A DNA stretch of 64,000 nucleotides from CAVPGP01 sp963718065 (lineage in GTDB: Bacteria > Actinomycetota > Thermoleophilia > Gaiellales > Gaiellaceae): contig CAVQYE010000017.1 in assembly GCA_963718065.1 (NCBI GenBank), positions 1 to 64,000 of the forward strand, written 5' to 3'. Shown here in pieces: positions 21,002-32,200 of the stretch. Within the stretch, counting starts at the first letter, position 1; each line of letters begins with the position of its first letter. A program made the position numbers and the translations under genes. A model generated the notes under the pieces. The model saw nothing but the letters and a program-made list of their open reading frames with translations, was not told the DNA's origin and ran no database searches.

Positions 21002-21495
21002 GAGTGGGAGGGAGCGACGACCGAGGAGCCCGCCAGCTCCTGCTCGAGGTAGCTGCGCAGATCCGCTGCGAGGGCGCCGGCTCCCGAGACCTGCGAGGCG
21101 ACGTGCTCGGCTTCGCCGAGCGCGGCTGCCAGATCGCCGGGCGACTCGACGAACGTGACGAGGCCCGCGTCGGCGAAGCGCCGGCCGAAGCTCAACTGGT
21201 GATCGTCGACGGCCTCGCCGAACTGCTTCAGGCGCGGCACGACGATCGGTCGCTTGCCGTTGGAGAGCGCAACGATGATCGAGCCGACGCCGGCGTGCGT
21301 AACGACGGCTCGAGCGCGGCGCACGTTCTCGACGATCTGCTCGAAGGGCAGGAAGTCGACGACGGTCGCGCTCGGGACGCGAACGGCCGACGCGCCGTGC
21401 TGCACGACGAGCTCTTCGCCCGCGGGCAGCGCAGCGACCGCCTCGAGCAGCCGGTCGAAGGGCGCCTCGTTGGTGCCGACGGTGACGAAGATCAT
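20998..21495 (-). CDS. PssE/EpsF-like catalytic subunit of a split glycosyltransferase (Alg13-like)
   Basis: 165 residues. Starts MIFVTVGTNEAPFDRLLEAV, the typical opening of PssE/Alg13 proteins, followed by VVDFLPFEQIVENVRRARAV and VTHAGVGSIIVALSNGKRPI with the donor-nucleotide-binding HAG.G..... and PRL..FGEAVDDHQ motifs of the GT28 C-terminal domain. It overlaps the upstream PssD-like gene (ATGA) and the flippase start. Partner domains encoded as two adjacent ORFs are the known PssD/PssE and Alg14/Alg13 arrangement: PssD-like anchors at the membrane, PssE-like binds the nucleotide sugar. Sugar donor not predictable. Confidence 0.88.
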   Translation of the reverse strand: MIFVTVGTNEAPFDRLLEAVAALPAGEELVVQHGASAVRVPSATVVDFLPFEQIVENVRRARAVVTHAGVGSIIVALSNGKRPIVVPRLKQFGEAVDDHQLSFGRRFADAGLVTFVESPGDLAAALGEAEHVASQVSGAGALAADLRSYLEQELAGSSVVAPSHS

Positions 21496-22028
21496 TCGCC
21501 CGTGGAGAACACGTTGCCGACGTAGCGGGCGCGCGGCAGCGCGCGGGTGAGCTCGGGCCACTGCACGTAGAGGCGCTTTGCGACGGGCGCGATCATCCGG
21601 CAGCTCAGTGACGGGCCTTCGATTCTCGTCAGGCTCTCCACGTAGACGACGCGCGCGCCAGAGAGCCTGCCGACCCACGCGAACGGGACGGCGACCCCGG
21701 CGCCGGTCGTCAGGATCACCTTGGGTCGCAGCCGTCGCACGACGCGCACGGCGAGGAAGAGGTTGCGGAAGAGGTTCTTCAGATTCCGGTTCGTCGGCCC
21801 GTAGGCGTAGAGCACCCGCTCGCCGTCGAGCAGCGAGCGCGCGTCGCTCTTGTCGAAGGTCACCCAGGCGCGGTCGAAGCCCTGCCACGCGTCGCGCAGG
21901 GCGACGAGCTGCAGCAGGTGCCCGCCCGAAGAGCAGACGAGCATCAGGTCGGCGCGCTGCTTGCGCGGCGCCGTACGCGCACCAGGCTTCATCACGCGAA
22001 CCGTAGCCCGGCTGCCCCGATCTGCCAA
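21492..22028 (-). CDS. PssD-like membrane-associated subunit of a split glycosyltransferase (Alg14-like)
   Basis: 178 residues from 22028; a later start MKPGARTAPRKQ at 21992 is equally likely. Core motifs: LMLVCSSGGHLLQLVALRDA (the SSGGHL of the Alg14/PssD family), WVTFDKSDARSLL, YAYGPTNRNLKNLFRN, VILTTGAGVAVPFAWVGRLS and VVYVESLTRIEGPSLSCRMI. Ends QWPELTRALPRARYVGNVF with an ATGA overlap into the PssE-like gene. Expected to recruit its partner to the membrane and bind the lipid-linked acceptor. First gene of a three-gene minus-strand operon ending in the flippase. Confidence 0.88.
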   Translation of the reverse strand: MADRGSRATVRVMKPGARTAPRKQRADLMLVCSSGGHLLQLVALRDAWQGFDRAWVTFDKSDARSLLDGERVLYAYGPTNRNLKNLFRNLFLAVRVVRRLRPKVILTTGAGVAVPFAWVGRLSGARVVYVESLTRIEGPSLSCRMIAPVAKRLYVQWPELTRALPRARYVGNVFSTGE

Positions 22029-22134
22029 TGGACGGACAGTGGGACCGGCGTCTAGCCCATTGGCTAGGCGAAGCGCCTGAAATCTGCCGGTTTGGGGCGT
22101 CCAACGACCGTCGTGAGTCTCCTACGATGAAGGC

Positions 22135-22962
22135 ATGGACGAAGCTGCCACGAGGACGCCGGCTGCGACCGCCGAGGGCGGGATGGTCGTGGTCGTCCTG
22201 ACGCACAATCGCCTGCACCTGCTGCAGAAATGCGTCGAGAACGTCCTCTCCCGCACCTCGTCGGCGACGACGGAGATCCTGATCTGGGACAACGCCTCGA
22301 CGGACGGCACCGCGGAGTATCTCGGCACGCTCACCGACCCGCGGATCCGGATCGTCCGGAGCGAGGAGAACGTCGGGCAGAACGGCTATCCGCGTGCCTT
22401 CCGGATGACGACCGCTCCGTACCTCGTGGAGCTCGACGACGACGTCGTCGAGGCTCCCGCGGAATGGGACGCGATGCTTCTCGACGCGTTCCAGCGGCTG
22501 CCGGAGATCGGCTTCCTCGCCGCTGACCTCGAGGACGATCCGAACGATCAGGCATCGAACGTCCGCCACCACGTGCGCCCCCATCTTTACGTTCCCGACG
22601 AGGTCAACGGCGTGCGCCTGCTCCGCGGCCCGACCGGCGGCGGCTGCGCGATGACGTCGCGCGAGCTCTACGACCGCGTCGGCGGCTTCCAGGAGCGCAA
22701 GAAGGAGATCTTCTTCCTCGAGGACGAGGCGTACATCGTCGACATCCAGAAGCTCGGCTTCGAGCCGGCGGTCCTCGCAGACCTGCGCGTGCACCACACG
22801 GGCGGTCCGTACTACGCGACCGAGAACAAGGCGAAGGATCGCTACTGGGAGCGCCGCGACCGGGCCAAGGCCCGCCGGGCGGCGATCAAGGCGGTTCTGT
22901 TCAAGCTGCCCTTCGTCCGGCGCCTGAACGACCGCTTCCACTGGGTCTCCGAGCCTTCCTGA
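22135..22962 (+). CDS. GT2 family glycosyltransferase
   Basis: 275 residues, intact. MVVVVLTHNRLHLLQKCVEN, EILIWDNASTDGTAEYLGTL and VELDDDVVEAPAEWDAML give the GT-A fold with a DDD metal site; GPTGGGCAMTSRELYDRVGG and FFLEDEAYIVDIQKLGFEPA carry the acceptor loop and the catalytic ED. The C-terminus is basic (AKDRYWERRDRAKARRAAIK). Transcribed divergently from the PssD/PssE/flippase operon across a 106-bp gap and probably part of the same pathway. Substrate unknown. Confidence 0.9.
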   Translation: MDEAATRTPAATAEGGMVVVVLTHNRLHLLQKCVENVLSRTSSATTEILIWDNASTDGTAEYLGTLTDPRIRIVRSEENVGQNGYPRAFRMTTAPYLVELDDDVVEAPAEWDAMLLDAFQRLPEIGFLAADLEDDPNDQASNVRHHVRPHLYVPDEVNGVRLLRGPTGGGCAMTSRELYDRVGGFQERKKEIFFLEDEAYIVDIQKLGFEPAVLADLRVHHTGGPYYATENKAKDRYWERRDRAKARRAAIKAVLFKLPFVRRLNDRFHWVSEPS

Positions 22963-22987
22963 GCTTCGCGGCTCAGTAGTCTCGCGC

Positions 22988-23182
22988 TCAGCCGGGCTTG
23001 ACGAGCCGCCGCGCGAGGCGCGAGACGCCGATGCCTGCACCCGCGAGCGCTGCCGTCGCGAGGCCGACGATGTTCGTCGTCACGCACGTCCGGCAGGCGT
23101 TGCAGCAGACCGCGGTCATCGGCGCCTGCTCGCCGACCTTGCCGGCCGCCTGCGCCATGCCGCTCGTCCAGAACTGCTTCAC
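22988..23182 (-). CDS. small Cys-rich protein, unknown function
   Basis: 64 residues, GTG start at 23182. Not recognised. Features visible: four Cys in CCNACRTC at residues 26-33, a hydrophobic segment IVGLATAALAGAGIGVSRLA at about 38-57 that could insert in the membrane, and a basic end RRLVKPG. Fills the gap between the GT2 gene (convergent, 25 nt away) and the end of the giant gene on the same strand. The Cys cluster suggests metal or redox binding, but that is only inference. Codon use (GC-rich third positions) suits a real gene. Confidence 0.55.
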   Translation of the reverse strand: MKQFWTSGMAQAAGKVGEQAPMTAVCCNACRTCVTTNIVGLATAALAGAGIGVSRLARRLVKPG

Positions 23183-23234
23183 GCCTCTACGGTAGCCCAG
23201 CTCGCCGCGGGGCGGAAGTGCGAGGGCGGGCGGG

Positions 23235-26200
23235 CTAGGAGTAGGTCGCGGCGTAGGTGCCGCTGGTCGCGTCGAAGATGCCGTACGCGACGCCCTTGAT
23301 CGTCTGCGTCGTGAACGTCACCGGGCTGCCGCCGCGCGTGATCGCGTGCAGCGTCCCCGCCGTGGAGGTGATGGGCAGCATTGCCCGCAGTCCGTTCGCG
23401 CCGGCCGCCGCCGTGATCGAGAAGCCGAGGTTGCCGCCGCTCCAGGTGAAGTTGCGGAAGCTCGAGTTGCTGCGCCCGTCCACCCACGCGAGGGCCTGCT
23501 TCGCGGAGATAACGGGGACGCTGCGCGACTGAGCGGCGGCGATCACGGCGTCGGAGTCGGGGCTCGCCGCGATATCGGTGTGGATCAGCACCGTGAACAG
23601 GCCGTAGTAGCCCTCGGCGCCGATCGCCTTGTCGAGCAGGAAGTTGATCGACGCGGGCTGCGCCATGCTCGACTCGTCGGTGTTGTGCGTCGGCGCCTGG
23701 AAGACGTCGATCAGGCTGCCGTCGGTGTCCGCGAAGCGCATGATCTCGCCGGTGCCCTCGAGGTAACCGGGCTTGTTGCCGATCCAGCTTGCGGGGTAGT
23801 GGTAGTAGTTCGTGTCGAGGCGGATACCGTGCGCGAGCTCGACCTTGGGCTGCGTCGCCCAGTCGACCCACTCGACGCAGTGCATCCGGTTCGTGACCGG
23901 CGCCGGCACGCTCGTGTACTTGGCGGCGAACGCGTTCAGCTGCGGGATGTAGTAGCCCGAGTCGAGCCCGCCCTGCGGCCACGGCTTGCAGGCGCGGTCG
24001 ATGCTCGTGTGCAGCGCCACCTCGAAGCCCTGCGCTGTGTAGTTGGCGGCCTGGGCGTTCGTCAGCGGGCTGTCCGCGTAGATGTACGAGGTCGAGCGCA
24101 CGCAGTCCCAGTTGGCGACCGAGCAGCCGGGCGGGCTGTCCGCGATATAGGTGTCGAAGCGCCCTGCGGTGCCTCCCGTCGCGTGGTCGTCGCCGGTCAT
24201 GATCACGGCGGCCTTCTCGTCACGCGGCAGGTACCAGAAGCGCGGCAGCGGCTTCCTGTCGCGGTTCATCAGCTCGATCATGTTCGCGAACAGGCGCTGC
24301 TGCTCGTCGGCCTGCGGGATGCCGATCTTCGAGGTGTCCGTCCAGTCGGGCTGGACGTCGCCGGACTTGGCGCCGTAGAAGAGGTCGTTGGTGCGAATGT
24401 CGCCGACGCCGTCGCGGTCCTGGCCCGCCCACGCCGGGTTGCCCTGGCGCGTGTAGACGATCGACCTGTTGAGATCGAAGGTGAAGGCTGCCGCCTGGCC
24501 GCCGTTCGCGCCGACCGAGCGGAGCGTGACGGCCGGGCTCGTCGTCGCCGTGCCTGCGTTCGAGTAGAGCCAGGCGAGTGCGGTGGCGCCGTTGACGAGG
24601 TAGCGGTCGGCCGTCCCGTGGTACTGGATCGACGCACCGACGATGCCGCCGCCCGCCTCAGTGGTCGTGTCGACCTTCAGGTAGGCGTTGGACAGCGTCG
24701 CGGCCTGGTCGGTGAGGCCGAGGAGGCCGGCGAGCTGCTTGTCCGGGTGCAGCGCGATCAGGTTGCCGCCCGCATTCACCCAGCTCGTCAGCGTCGTCAC
24801 CTGCGTCGGCGTCAGCGGCGTGTCGCCGAGGATCACGACGTCGTAGTACGAGAGCACGAACGGCGAGATCAGCGAGACGTCGAGCGTCGAGAAGTCGTTC
24901 AGGCCTTCTGCCTTCAGGATCTCGGTCGAGTACATCGTGAAGTTGTTCGTGGTCGAGCCGACGACGAGGATCGGCGGCGGCACCGACTCGGCCGTGAACG
25001 ACCAGGTCTTGTCCGTCGCGAGCGCGTTGCCGGAGCGGTCCTTGAGGCCCGACGCGCCGCCCCGGACGATCGCTGTGTACGTCGACCCGTAGACGAGCGC
25101 GGCCGAGGGGCGAAGCGTTGCGATGCCCGTCAGCTCGTCATAGCTGACCGTCGACGGGACGAGCGCGTTCGACGAGTCGCGGAGCTCGAAGGCGCTGAGC
25201 GTGGTCGGGTCGACCGGCTCGCTGAAGCGTGCGGTGGGCTGCGTGCCGATCGGCTGCTCGGTCGCGCCGTTGGCGGGAGTCGAGGCGATGACCGTCGGCG
25301 GCGTGGCGTCGTTCGCGACGCTCCGCGTCATGTCGGTCTGGATCTCGGTCGCGGTCAGTGCGCGGTTGTAGACGCGCACCTCGTCGATGCGGCCGGCGAA
25401 GAACTCCGGGAAGAGGTTGTTGCCGCCGATCCGGAGGGCCCCGCCCGAGACGGAGATGCTGCCCGAGACCGCCTGCGAGCCCGCGAGGACGCCGTTCAGG
25501 TAGATCCGCAGGGTTGTGCCGTCGTAGGTCGCTGCGAGGTGCGACCAGGTACTGGCGGGCACCGTGGTCGAGCCCTTCGCCGAGCGGATGGTGGCGCCGA
25601 TCTGCGCCTCGCCGGTCGGGAAGTTCGTGTCCGTGCTCATGTACATCCCGTAGACGAGATCGCTCGTGCCCTCCTTGAAGACGACGCTGCGCCAACCGGT
25701 GTTCACCGTCGGCATCACCCACGCCTCGAGCGTCATACCGGTCGTCAGGTCGAGCGACGCCGCGTCGGCTGCGGTGACCCAGTCGTTGACGCCGTCGAAG
25801 TTGGCTGCGGTGCCGAAACGGCCGAACGCCCAGTTGGTGCCGTTGGCGAGCGTGCCGGTGTTGCCGCGACCGGACGAGTCGGTCGCCGTCGTGCCGGTGC
25901 CCTCGTCGAAGCCGTAGCCGGCGACCAGCCCGACAGGCGGCGGGTTGGTGACGACGGCGCTGGCCTCGTTGGAGACGGGGCCGACGTTGCCCGTCGGGTC
26001 CTCCGCAGTCACCTTGTAGTAGTAGGTCGTCGCGGCGAGCCCGGTGTCCGTGTAGCTCGTGGTGGTGGGCTGCGCGATCCGGTTCGCGGCGCTCGGCGTG
26101 AAGCCGGAGGTCGTGGAGCGATGGACGTTGTAGCGCGCCACGCTGACGTTGTCCGTCGCTGCGCCCCAGGAGAGCGCCGCCTGCTGCGAGCCGCCCGTCG

Positions 26201-29200
26201 CGGTCAGGGTGCCGGGCGCCGTCGGCGGGGTGGTGTCGGCAGTGACGGTCGCGCTCGCCTCGGGCGATGCGGGTCCGACGTTGCCGGCCAGATCCTCGGC
26301 CGTCACCTTGTAGAAGTAGGTGCCGGTCGCCACGCCGATGTCGGCGTAGCTCGTGCCCGTCGGCTGCGCGATCCGGTTCGCGGCGCTCGGCGTGAAGCCG
26401 GAGCTCGTGCCGCGATGGACGTTGTACCGCACGACGCCCACGTTGTCGGTCGCGGCGGCCCAGGTGAGGTTCGCCTGCCCGATCGAGCCGGTCGCGTTCA
26501 GCGTCGCCGGAGCGGTCGGAGCCGCCGTGTCGCAGGTGTCCGTCGAGGCGGTCAGCTGCGCGCGCGCCGAGACGTTGCCGGCCGCGTCGGTCGCCTCGAC
26601 CTCGAGGTTGTGGCTTGTGCTGCAGGTGAGGCCGGTGAAGGTGAACGTCGTCCCTGCGGTCGTGCCGACCTGCGTGCCGGCGCGGTAGAGGCGGTACTGC
26701 GTGACGCCGACGGCGTCGGTCGAGGCCGTCCACGAGGTGGCGATCGTCGTGTAGCTCCCGCCGGTGCGCGTGAAGTTCGTCGGCGTCGTCGGCGGCGTCG
26801 TGTCGGGCGCCGTGACCGACCGGTTCATGTCGGTCTGGATCTCCGTTGCGGGCAGCGCGCGGTTGTAGACGCGCACCTCGTCGATGAGGCCGTTGAAGTA
26901 CTCGCCCCAGATCGTGTTGCCGCCGATCCGCAGGGCGCCGGTGCTGGAGATCATCGAGCCGCTGACGATCATCGACGCCGCCTGGGCGCCGTTGACGTAG
27001 AGCGCGAGCACCGCGCCGTCGTAGGTGGCGGCGAGGTGCGTCCAGGCGCCGGCCGGGATCTGCGCCGTGCCGCGGATGTCGTTGTCGGTGCTCGTGAAGT
27101 TGTTCGCCGAGGGCCGGTTCGTGCCCGTGTTGGCGTACATCGCCCAGCCGTAGTAGCCGGTGCGCTCCTTGAAGATGACGGTGTTCCAGCTGTTGAGCGC
27201 GGTCGGCTTCACCCAGGCCTCGACGGTCATGCCGGTCGTCAGGTTCAGCGAGGCGCTGTTCGACGCCGTGACGATGCTCGAGGTGCCGTTGAAGGAGAGC
27301 GCGTTGCCGAACTTGCCGTTGCCTGCACCGGCCCACGCCGTGTTGGTCAGCGAGCCGAGGTTGCCCGAGCCGGACTGGTCGGCGGTGGTGACGCCGGTTC
27401 CCTCGTCGAAGCCGTAGGCGGCGACGAGCCCGACTGCCGGCGCAGCGGTGACCGCTGCCACCGACTCGTTGGAGGCGGCGCTGATGTTCGCGGCCGCGTC
27501 CTCGGCGGTGACCTTGTAGTAGTAGTTGCCGGCCGAGAGACCGCTGTCGGTGTAGCTCGTCGTGGTCGGCTGCGCGATCCGGTTCGCGGCGCTCGGCGTG
27601 AAGCCAGGGGTGGTCGCGCGGTGGACGTTGTAGCGGGTGACGGCGACGTTGTCGGTCGACGCGGTCCAGGTCAGCCCTGCCTGGCCGGCGCCGCCGGTGG
27701 CGACGAGGCTCGCAGGCGTCGTCGGGGCGGTCGTGTCGGCGACCGTCGCGCTGGCGGTGTTGGAGACGGGGCCGATGTTGCCGGCGGCGTCCTCGGCGGT
27801 GACCTTGTAGAAGTAGCTGCCGGCGGGCACCGAGGTGTCGGCGAAGCTGAGGCCGGTGGGCTGGCCGATCCGGTTCGCGGCGGAGGGGGTGAAGTCGAGA
27901 TGGTGCCGCGGTGGACGTTGTAGCGCGAGACGCCGACGTTGTCGGTCGCGGCGCCCCAGGCCAGGTTGACGGTGCTGCCCGCGACGCCCGCGGTCAGCGT
28001 TCCGGGCGCGCTCGGCGCCGTCGCGTCCGCGACCGTGGCGCTGATCTCGTTCGAAACGGGGCTGAGATTGCCGGCGGCGTCCTCGGCGGTCACCTTGTAG
28101 AAGTAGGTGCCGATCGCGAGCCCGGTGTCGGGGAAGGTGGTGCCGGTGGGCTGGCCGATCCGGTTCGCAGCGCTCGCCGTGAAGCCGGCGCTCGTGCCGC
28201 GGTGGACGTTGTAGCGGAGCGACGCCGACGTCGTCGGTCGACGCAGTCCAGGCGAGGTTGACCGTGCTGCCGGCCACCGGTCCCGTGAGCCCGGCCGGTG
28301 CACTCGGAGGCGTCGTGTCCGTGGTCACGATGCCGCTCGCCTCGTTCGACGCCGGCCCGATATTGCCGGCGGCGTCCTCGGCGGCGACCTTGTAGAAGTA
28401 CGTCCCCGCGGCGACGACGTCGACGAAGCTCGTCCCGGTCGGCTGGCCGACGCGGTTCGCGACGCGAGGGCGTGAAGCCGCTGCTCGTGCCGCGATAGAC
28501 GTCGTAGCGCGTGACGCCGACGTTGTCGGTCGCCGCGCCCCAGCCGAGCGTCGCCTTGCCGACGCCACCGGCGGCCGTCAGCGTCCCGGGCGCGCCCGGA
28601 GCGACGGTGTCGCCGACGGTGACCGCGACTTCGTTCGAGACGGGCCCGATGTTGCCCGCGGCGTCCTCGGCGGCGACCTTGTAGAAGTACGCGCCCGCCG
28701 CGACGGTGTCGGTGTAGGAGAGCCCGGCCGGCTGGGCGATCCGGTTGCCGACGGTCGGCGTGAAGCCCGCGGTCGTGCCGCGGTAGACGTCGTAGCGCGC
28801 GACGCCGACGTTGTCGGTCGCCGCGCGTCCAGTTGAGCTGCGCGGTCGTCAGCGTCCCGCTGCCCGTCAGCGTTCCGGGCGCGCTCGGCGGCGTCGCGTC
28901 GGGCGAGGTGATCGCCTTGTTCATGTCCGTCTGGATCTCGCCGACCGGCAGCGCGCGGTTGTAGATCCGGACCTCGTCGATCAGCCCGTTGAAGAACTCG
29001 CCCCAGATCGCGTTGCCGCCGATCTTCAGGGCGCCCGTGCTCGAGATCATCGAGCCGCTGACGATCATCGTCGCCGCCTGCACGCCGTTGACATAGAGCG
29101 CGAGCACGGCGCCGTCGTAGGTCGCGGTGAGATACGTCCACGCGCCCGCGGCGACCTGAGCGGTGCCGCGGATGTCGTTGTCGGTGCTCGTGAAGTTGTT

Positions 29201-32200
29201 CGCCGAGGGCCGGTTCGTGCCCGTGTTGGCATACATCGCCCAGCCGTAGTAGCCGGTGCGCTCCTTGAAGACGACGGTGTTCCAGCTGGCGACCACCGTC
29301 GGCTTGACCCACGCCTCCAGGGTCATGCCGGTCGTCAGGTTCAGCGAGGCGCTGTTGGCGGCGCTGACGAACGAGGTCGAGCCGTTGAAGGAGAGCGCGT
29401 TGCCGAACTTGCCCAAGCCGGCGCCTGCCCACGTTGCGGCCGAGAGCGTGCCGGTGTTGCTGTTGCCGGACTGGTCGGCGGTCGTCGTCCCGCTGCCCTC
29501 GTCGAACCCGTAGGCGGCGACGAGCCCGACCGTCGGTGCGGCGCTCGACGTTCGCGGTCGCCTCGCTCGAGGGAACGCTGATGTTCGCGGCCGCGTCCTC
29601 GGCGGTCACCTTGTAGAAGTACGTGCCGGCCGCGAGCCCCGTGTCGGTGTAGCTCGTGGTGGTCGGCTGCGCGATCCGGTTGGCCGGCGCTCGGCGTGAA
29701 GCCCGAGGTCGTCGAGCGGTGGACGTTGTAACGGGTGACGCCGACGTTGTCGGTCGAGGCGGTCCACGTCAGCGCCGCCTGCCCGCCGCTGCCGGTCGCG
29801 ACCAGTCCGGCCGGTGTGCTGGGCGCCGTGGTGTCGGCGACGGTTGCGCTGGCGGTGTTGGAGACGGGGCCGATGTTGCCGGCGGCGTCCTCGGCGGTGA
29901 CCTTGTAGAAGTAGCTGCCGGCGGGCACCGAGGTGTCGGCGAAGCTGAGGCCGGTGGGCTGGCCGATGCGGTTGGCGGCGGAGGGGGTGAAGCCGCTGGT
30001 GGTGCCGCGGTGGACGTTGTAGCGCGAGACGCCGACGTTGTCGGTCGCCGCGCCCCAGGCCAGGTTGACGGTGCTGCCCGCGACGCCGGCCGTGAGGGTG
30101 CCCGGTGCGCTCGGCACGGTTGCGTCGGCGATGGTGGCGCTGATCTCGTTCGAGACGTTGCTGACGTTGCCGGCGGCGTCCTCGGCGGTCACCTTGTAGA
30201 AGTAGGTGCCGATCGCGAGCCCCGTGTCGGGGAAGGTGGTGCCGGTGGGCTGGCCGATCCGGTTCGCAGCGCTCGCCGTGAAGCCGGCGCTCGTGCCGCG
30301 GTGGACGTTGTAGCGGACGACGCCGACGTCGTCGGTGGAAGCCGTCCAGGCGAGGTTGACCGTGCTGCCGGCGACCGATCCGCCCAGGCCGGTGGGTGCG
30401 TTCGGCGCGGTCGTGTCGGTCGTCACGACGCCGCTCGCCTCGTTCGACACCGGCCCGATGTTGCCGGCGGCGTCCTCGGCGGCGACCTTGTAGAAGTACG
30501 TCCCTGCCGGCACGACGTCGACGAAGCTCGTCCCCGTCGGCTGGCCGACGCGGCTCGCCACGTTGGCGGTGAAACCGGCGCTGGTGCCGCGATAGACGTC
30601 GTAGCGCGTGACGCCGACGTTGTCGGTCGCCGCGCCCCAGCCGAGCGTCGCCTTGCCGACACCGCCGGCGACGGCCAGCGTCCCGGGCGCGCTCGGCGCG
30701 ACGGAGTCGCCGACGCTCACGGAGACCTCGTTCGAGACCGGCCCGATGTTGCCGATCAGGTCCTCGGCGGCCACCTTGTAGAAGTACGAGCCCGCCGCGA
30801 CGGTGTCGGTGAAGCTCGTCCCCGTCGGCTGGCCGACCCGGTTGCCGGTCGAGGGCGTGAAGCCCGCGGTCGTGCCCCGGTAGACGTCGTAGCGCACGAC
30901 GCCGACGTTGTCCGTCGCTGCCGTCCAGTTGAGCTGCGCGCTCGTCAGCGTGCCCGTGCCGGTGAGACCCGTCGGCGCCGACGGCGGCGTCGTGTCGGGG
31001 TTCGTGATCGGGCGGCTCATGTCGGCGTTGACCTGCGCCAGCGAGAGCGTGCGGTTGTAGACGTGCACCTCGTCGATCAGGCCGGAGAAGAACTCGCCCC
31101 AGATCGCGTTGCCGCCGATCTTCAGCGCGTTCGTCGAGGTGACGATCGAGCCGGGCGCGAGCACCTGCGCCGCCTGCACGCCGTTGACGTACAGGATCAG
31201 CATGTTCCCGTCGTAGGTCATCGCGAGGTGCGTCCAGGCATTCGTCGCCAGCTGGGCGGTGCCGCGGACGTCGTTGTCGGAGCTCGTAAAGGTGTTGGCG
31301 GACGGGCGGTTCGTGCCCGTGTTCGCGTAGAGCGCGTACGCAGTAGTAGCCCGTGCGCTCCTTGAAGACGACGGTGTTCCAGCTCCCGAGCGAGGTCGGC
31401 TTCACCCAGGCCTCGAGCGTCATCGCGGTGGTCAGGTGGAGCGACGCCGAGTCGAGCACCGAGACGAACGCGTTCGTGCCGTTGAACGAGAGAGCGTTGC
31501 CGTACTTGCCTGCGGTCGCGCCCGCCCACGTCGCGCCCGAGAGCGTGCCCGTGTTGCCGTTGCCGGACTGGTCGGCCGTCGTGGTGCCGATGCCCTCGTC
31601 GAACCCGTAGGCGGCGACGAGGCCGTCGGTGCCGCCCACGTTCGAGACGGTGACGTTCACGGCGGTCGAAGTCGTCGTGTTGCCGGCCTGGTCGCGGGCG
31701 ACCGCCGTCAGCGTGTGCGGGCCGTTCGTCGAGCTCGTCGTGTCCCACGACGCCGAATACGGGGCGGACGTGTCCTCGGCGCCGATGCTCGAGCCGTCGA
31801 GCTTGAACTGGACGCCGGCGACGGCGCTGTTGTCGGCGGCGTTCGCCGTCACCGAGACCGTCAGCGAGACACCGGCGCCGTTGGCCGGCGCGGTGAGCGA
31901 CACCGTCGGCGGCGTCGTATCGGTTGTGACGGTCGCCGAGACTGCTGCGGACGGAGCCGAGAGATTTCCGGCCGAGTCCTCCGCGGTGACCTTGTAGAAG
32001 TAGGTGCCGGCCGCGACACCCGTGTCGGTGTAGCTCGTGCCCGTCGGCTGGCCGACGCGGTTGGCGGCCGAGGGCGTGAAGCCGCTGGTCGTCCCGCGAT
32101 GGACGTTGTACCGCAGGACGCCGACGTTGTCGGTCGACGCCGTCCAGGAGACGTTCGCGAAGCCCGCGCCGCCGGTCGCGCTCGGGGAAGCCGGTGTCGT

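Noticed and set aside
19091..21052. 653-codon + strand frame
   Set aside because: Antisense to the flippase gene, which has clear TM and family motifs and a terminator in the right direction.
23346..27923. Very long + strand open frame (about 1,500 codons) opposite the giant gene
   Set aside because: It is Arg/Val/Gly/Asp-rich with no domain signal and mirrors the minus-strand FnIII/LamG repeats; in high-GC DNA the antisense frame of a repetitive gene stays open.
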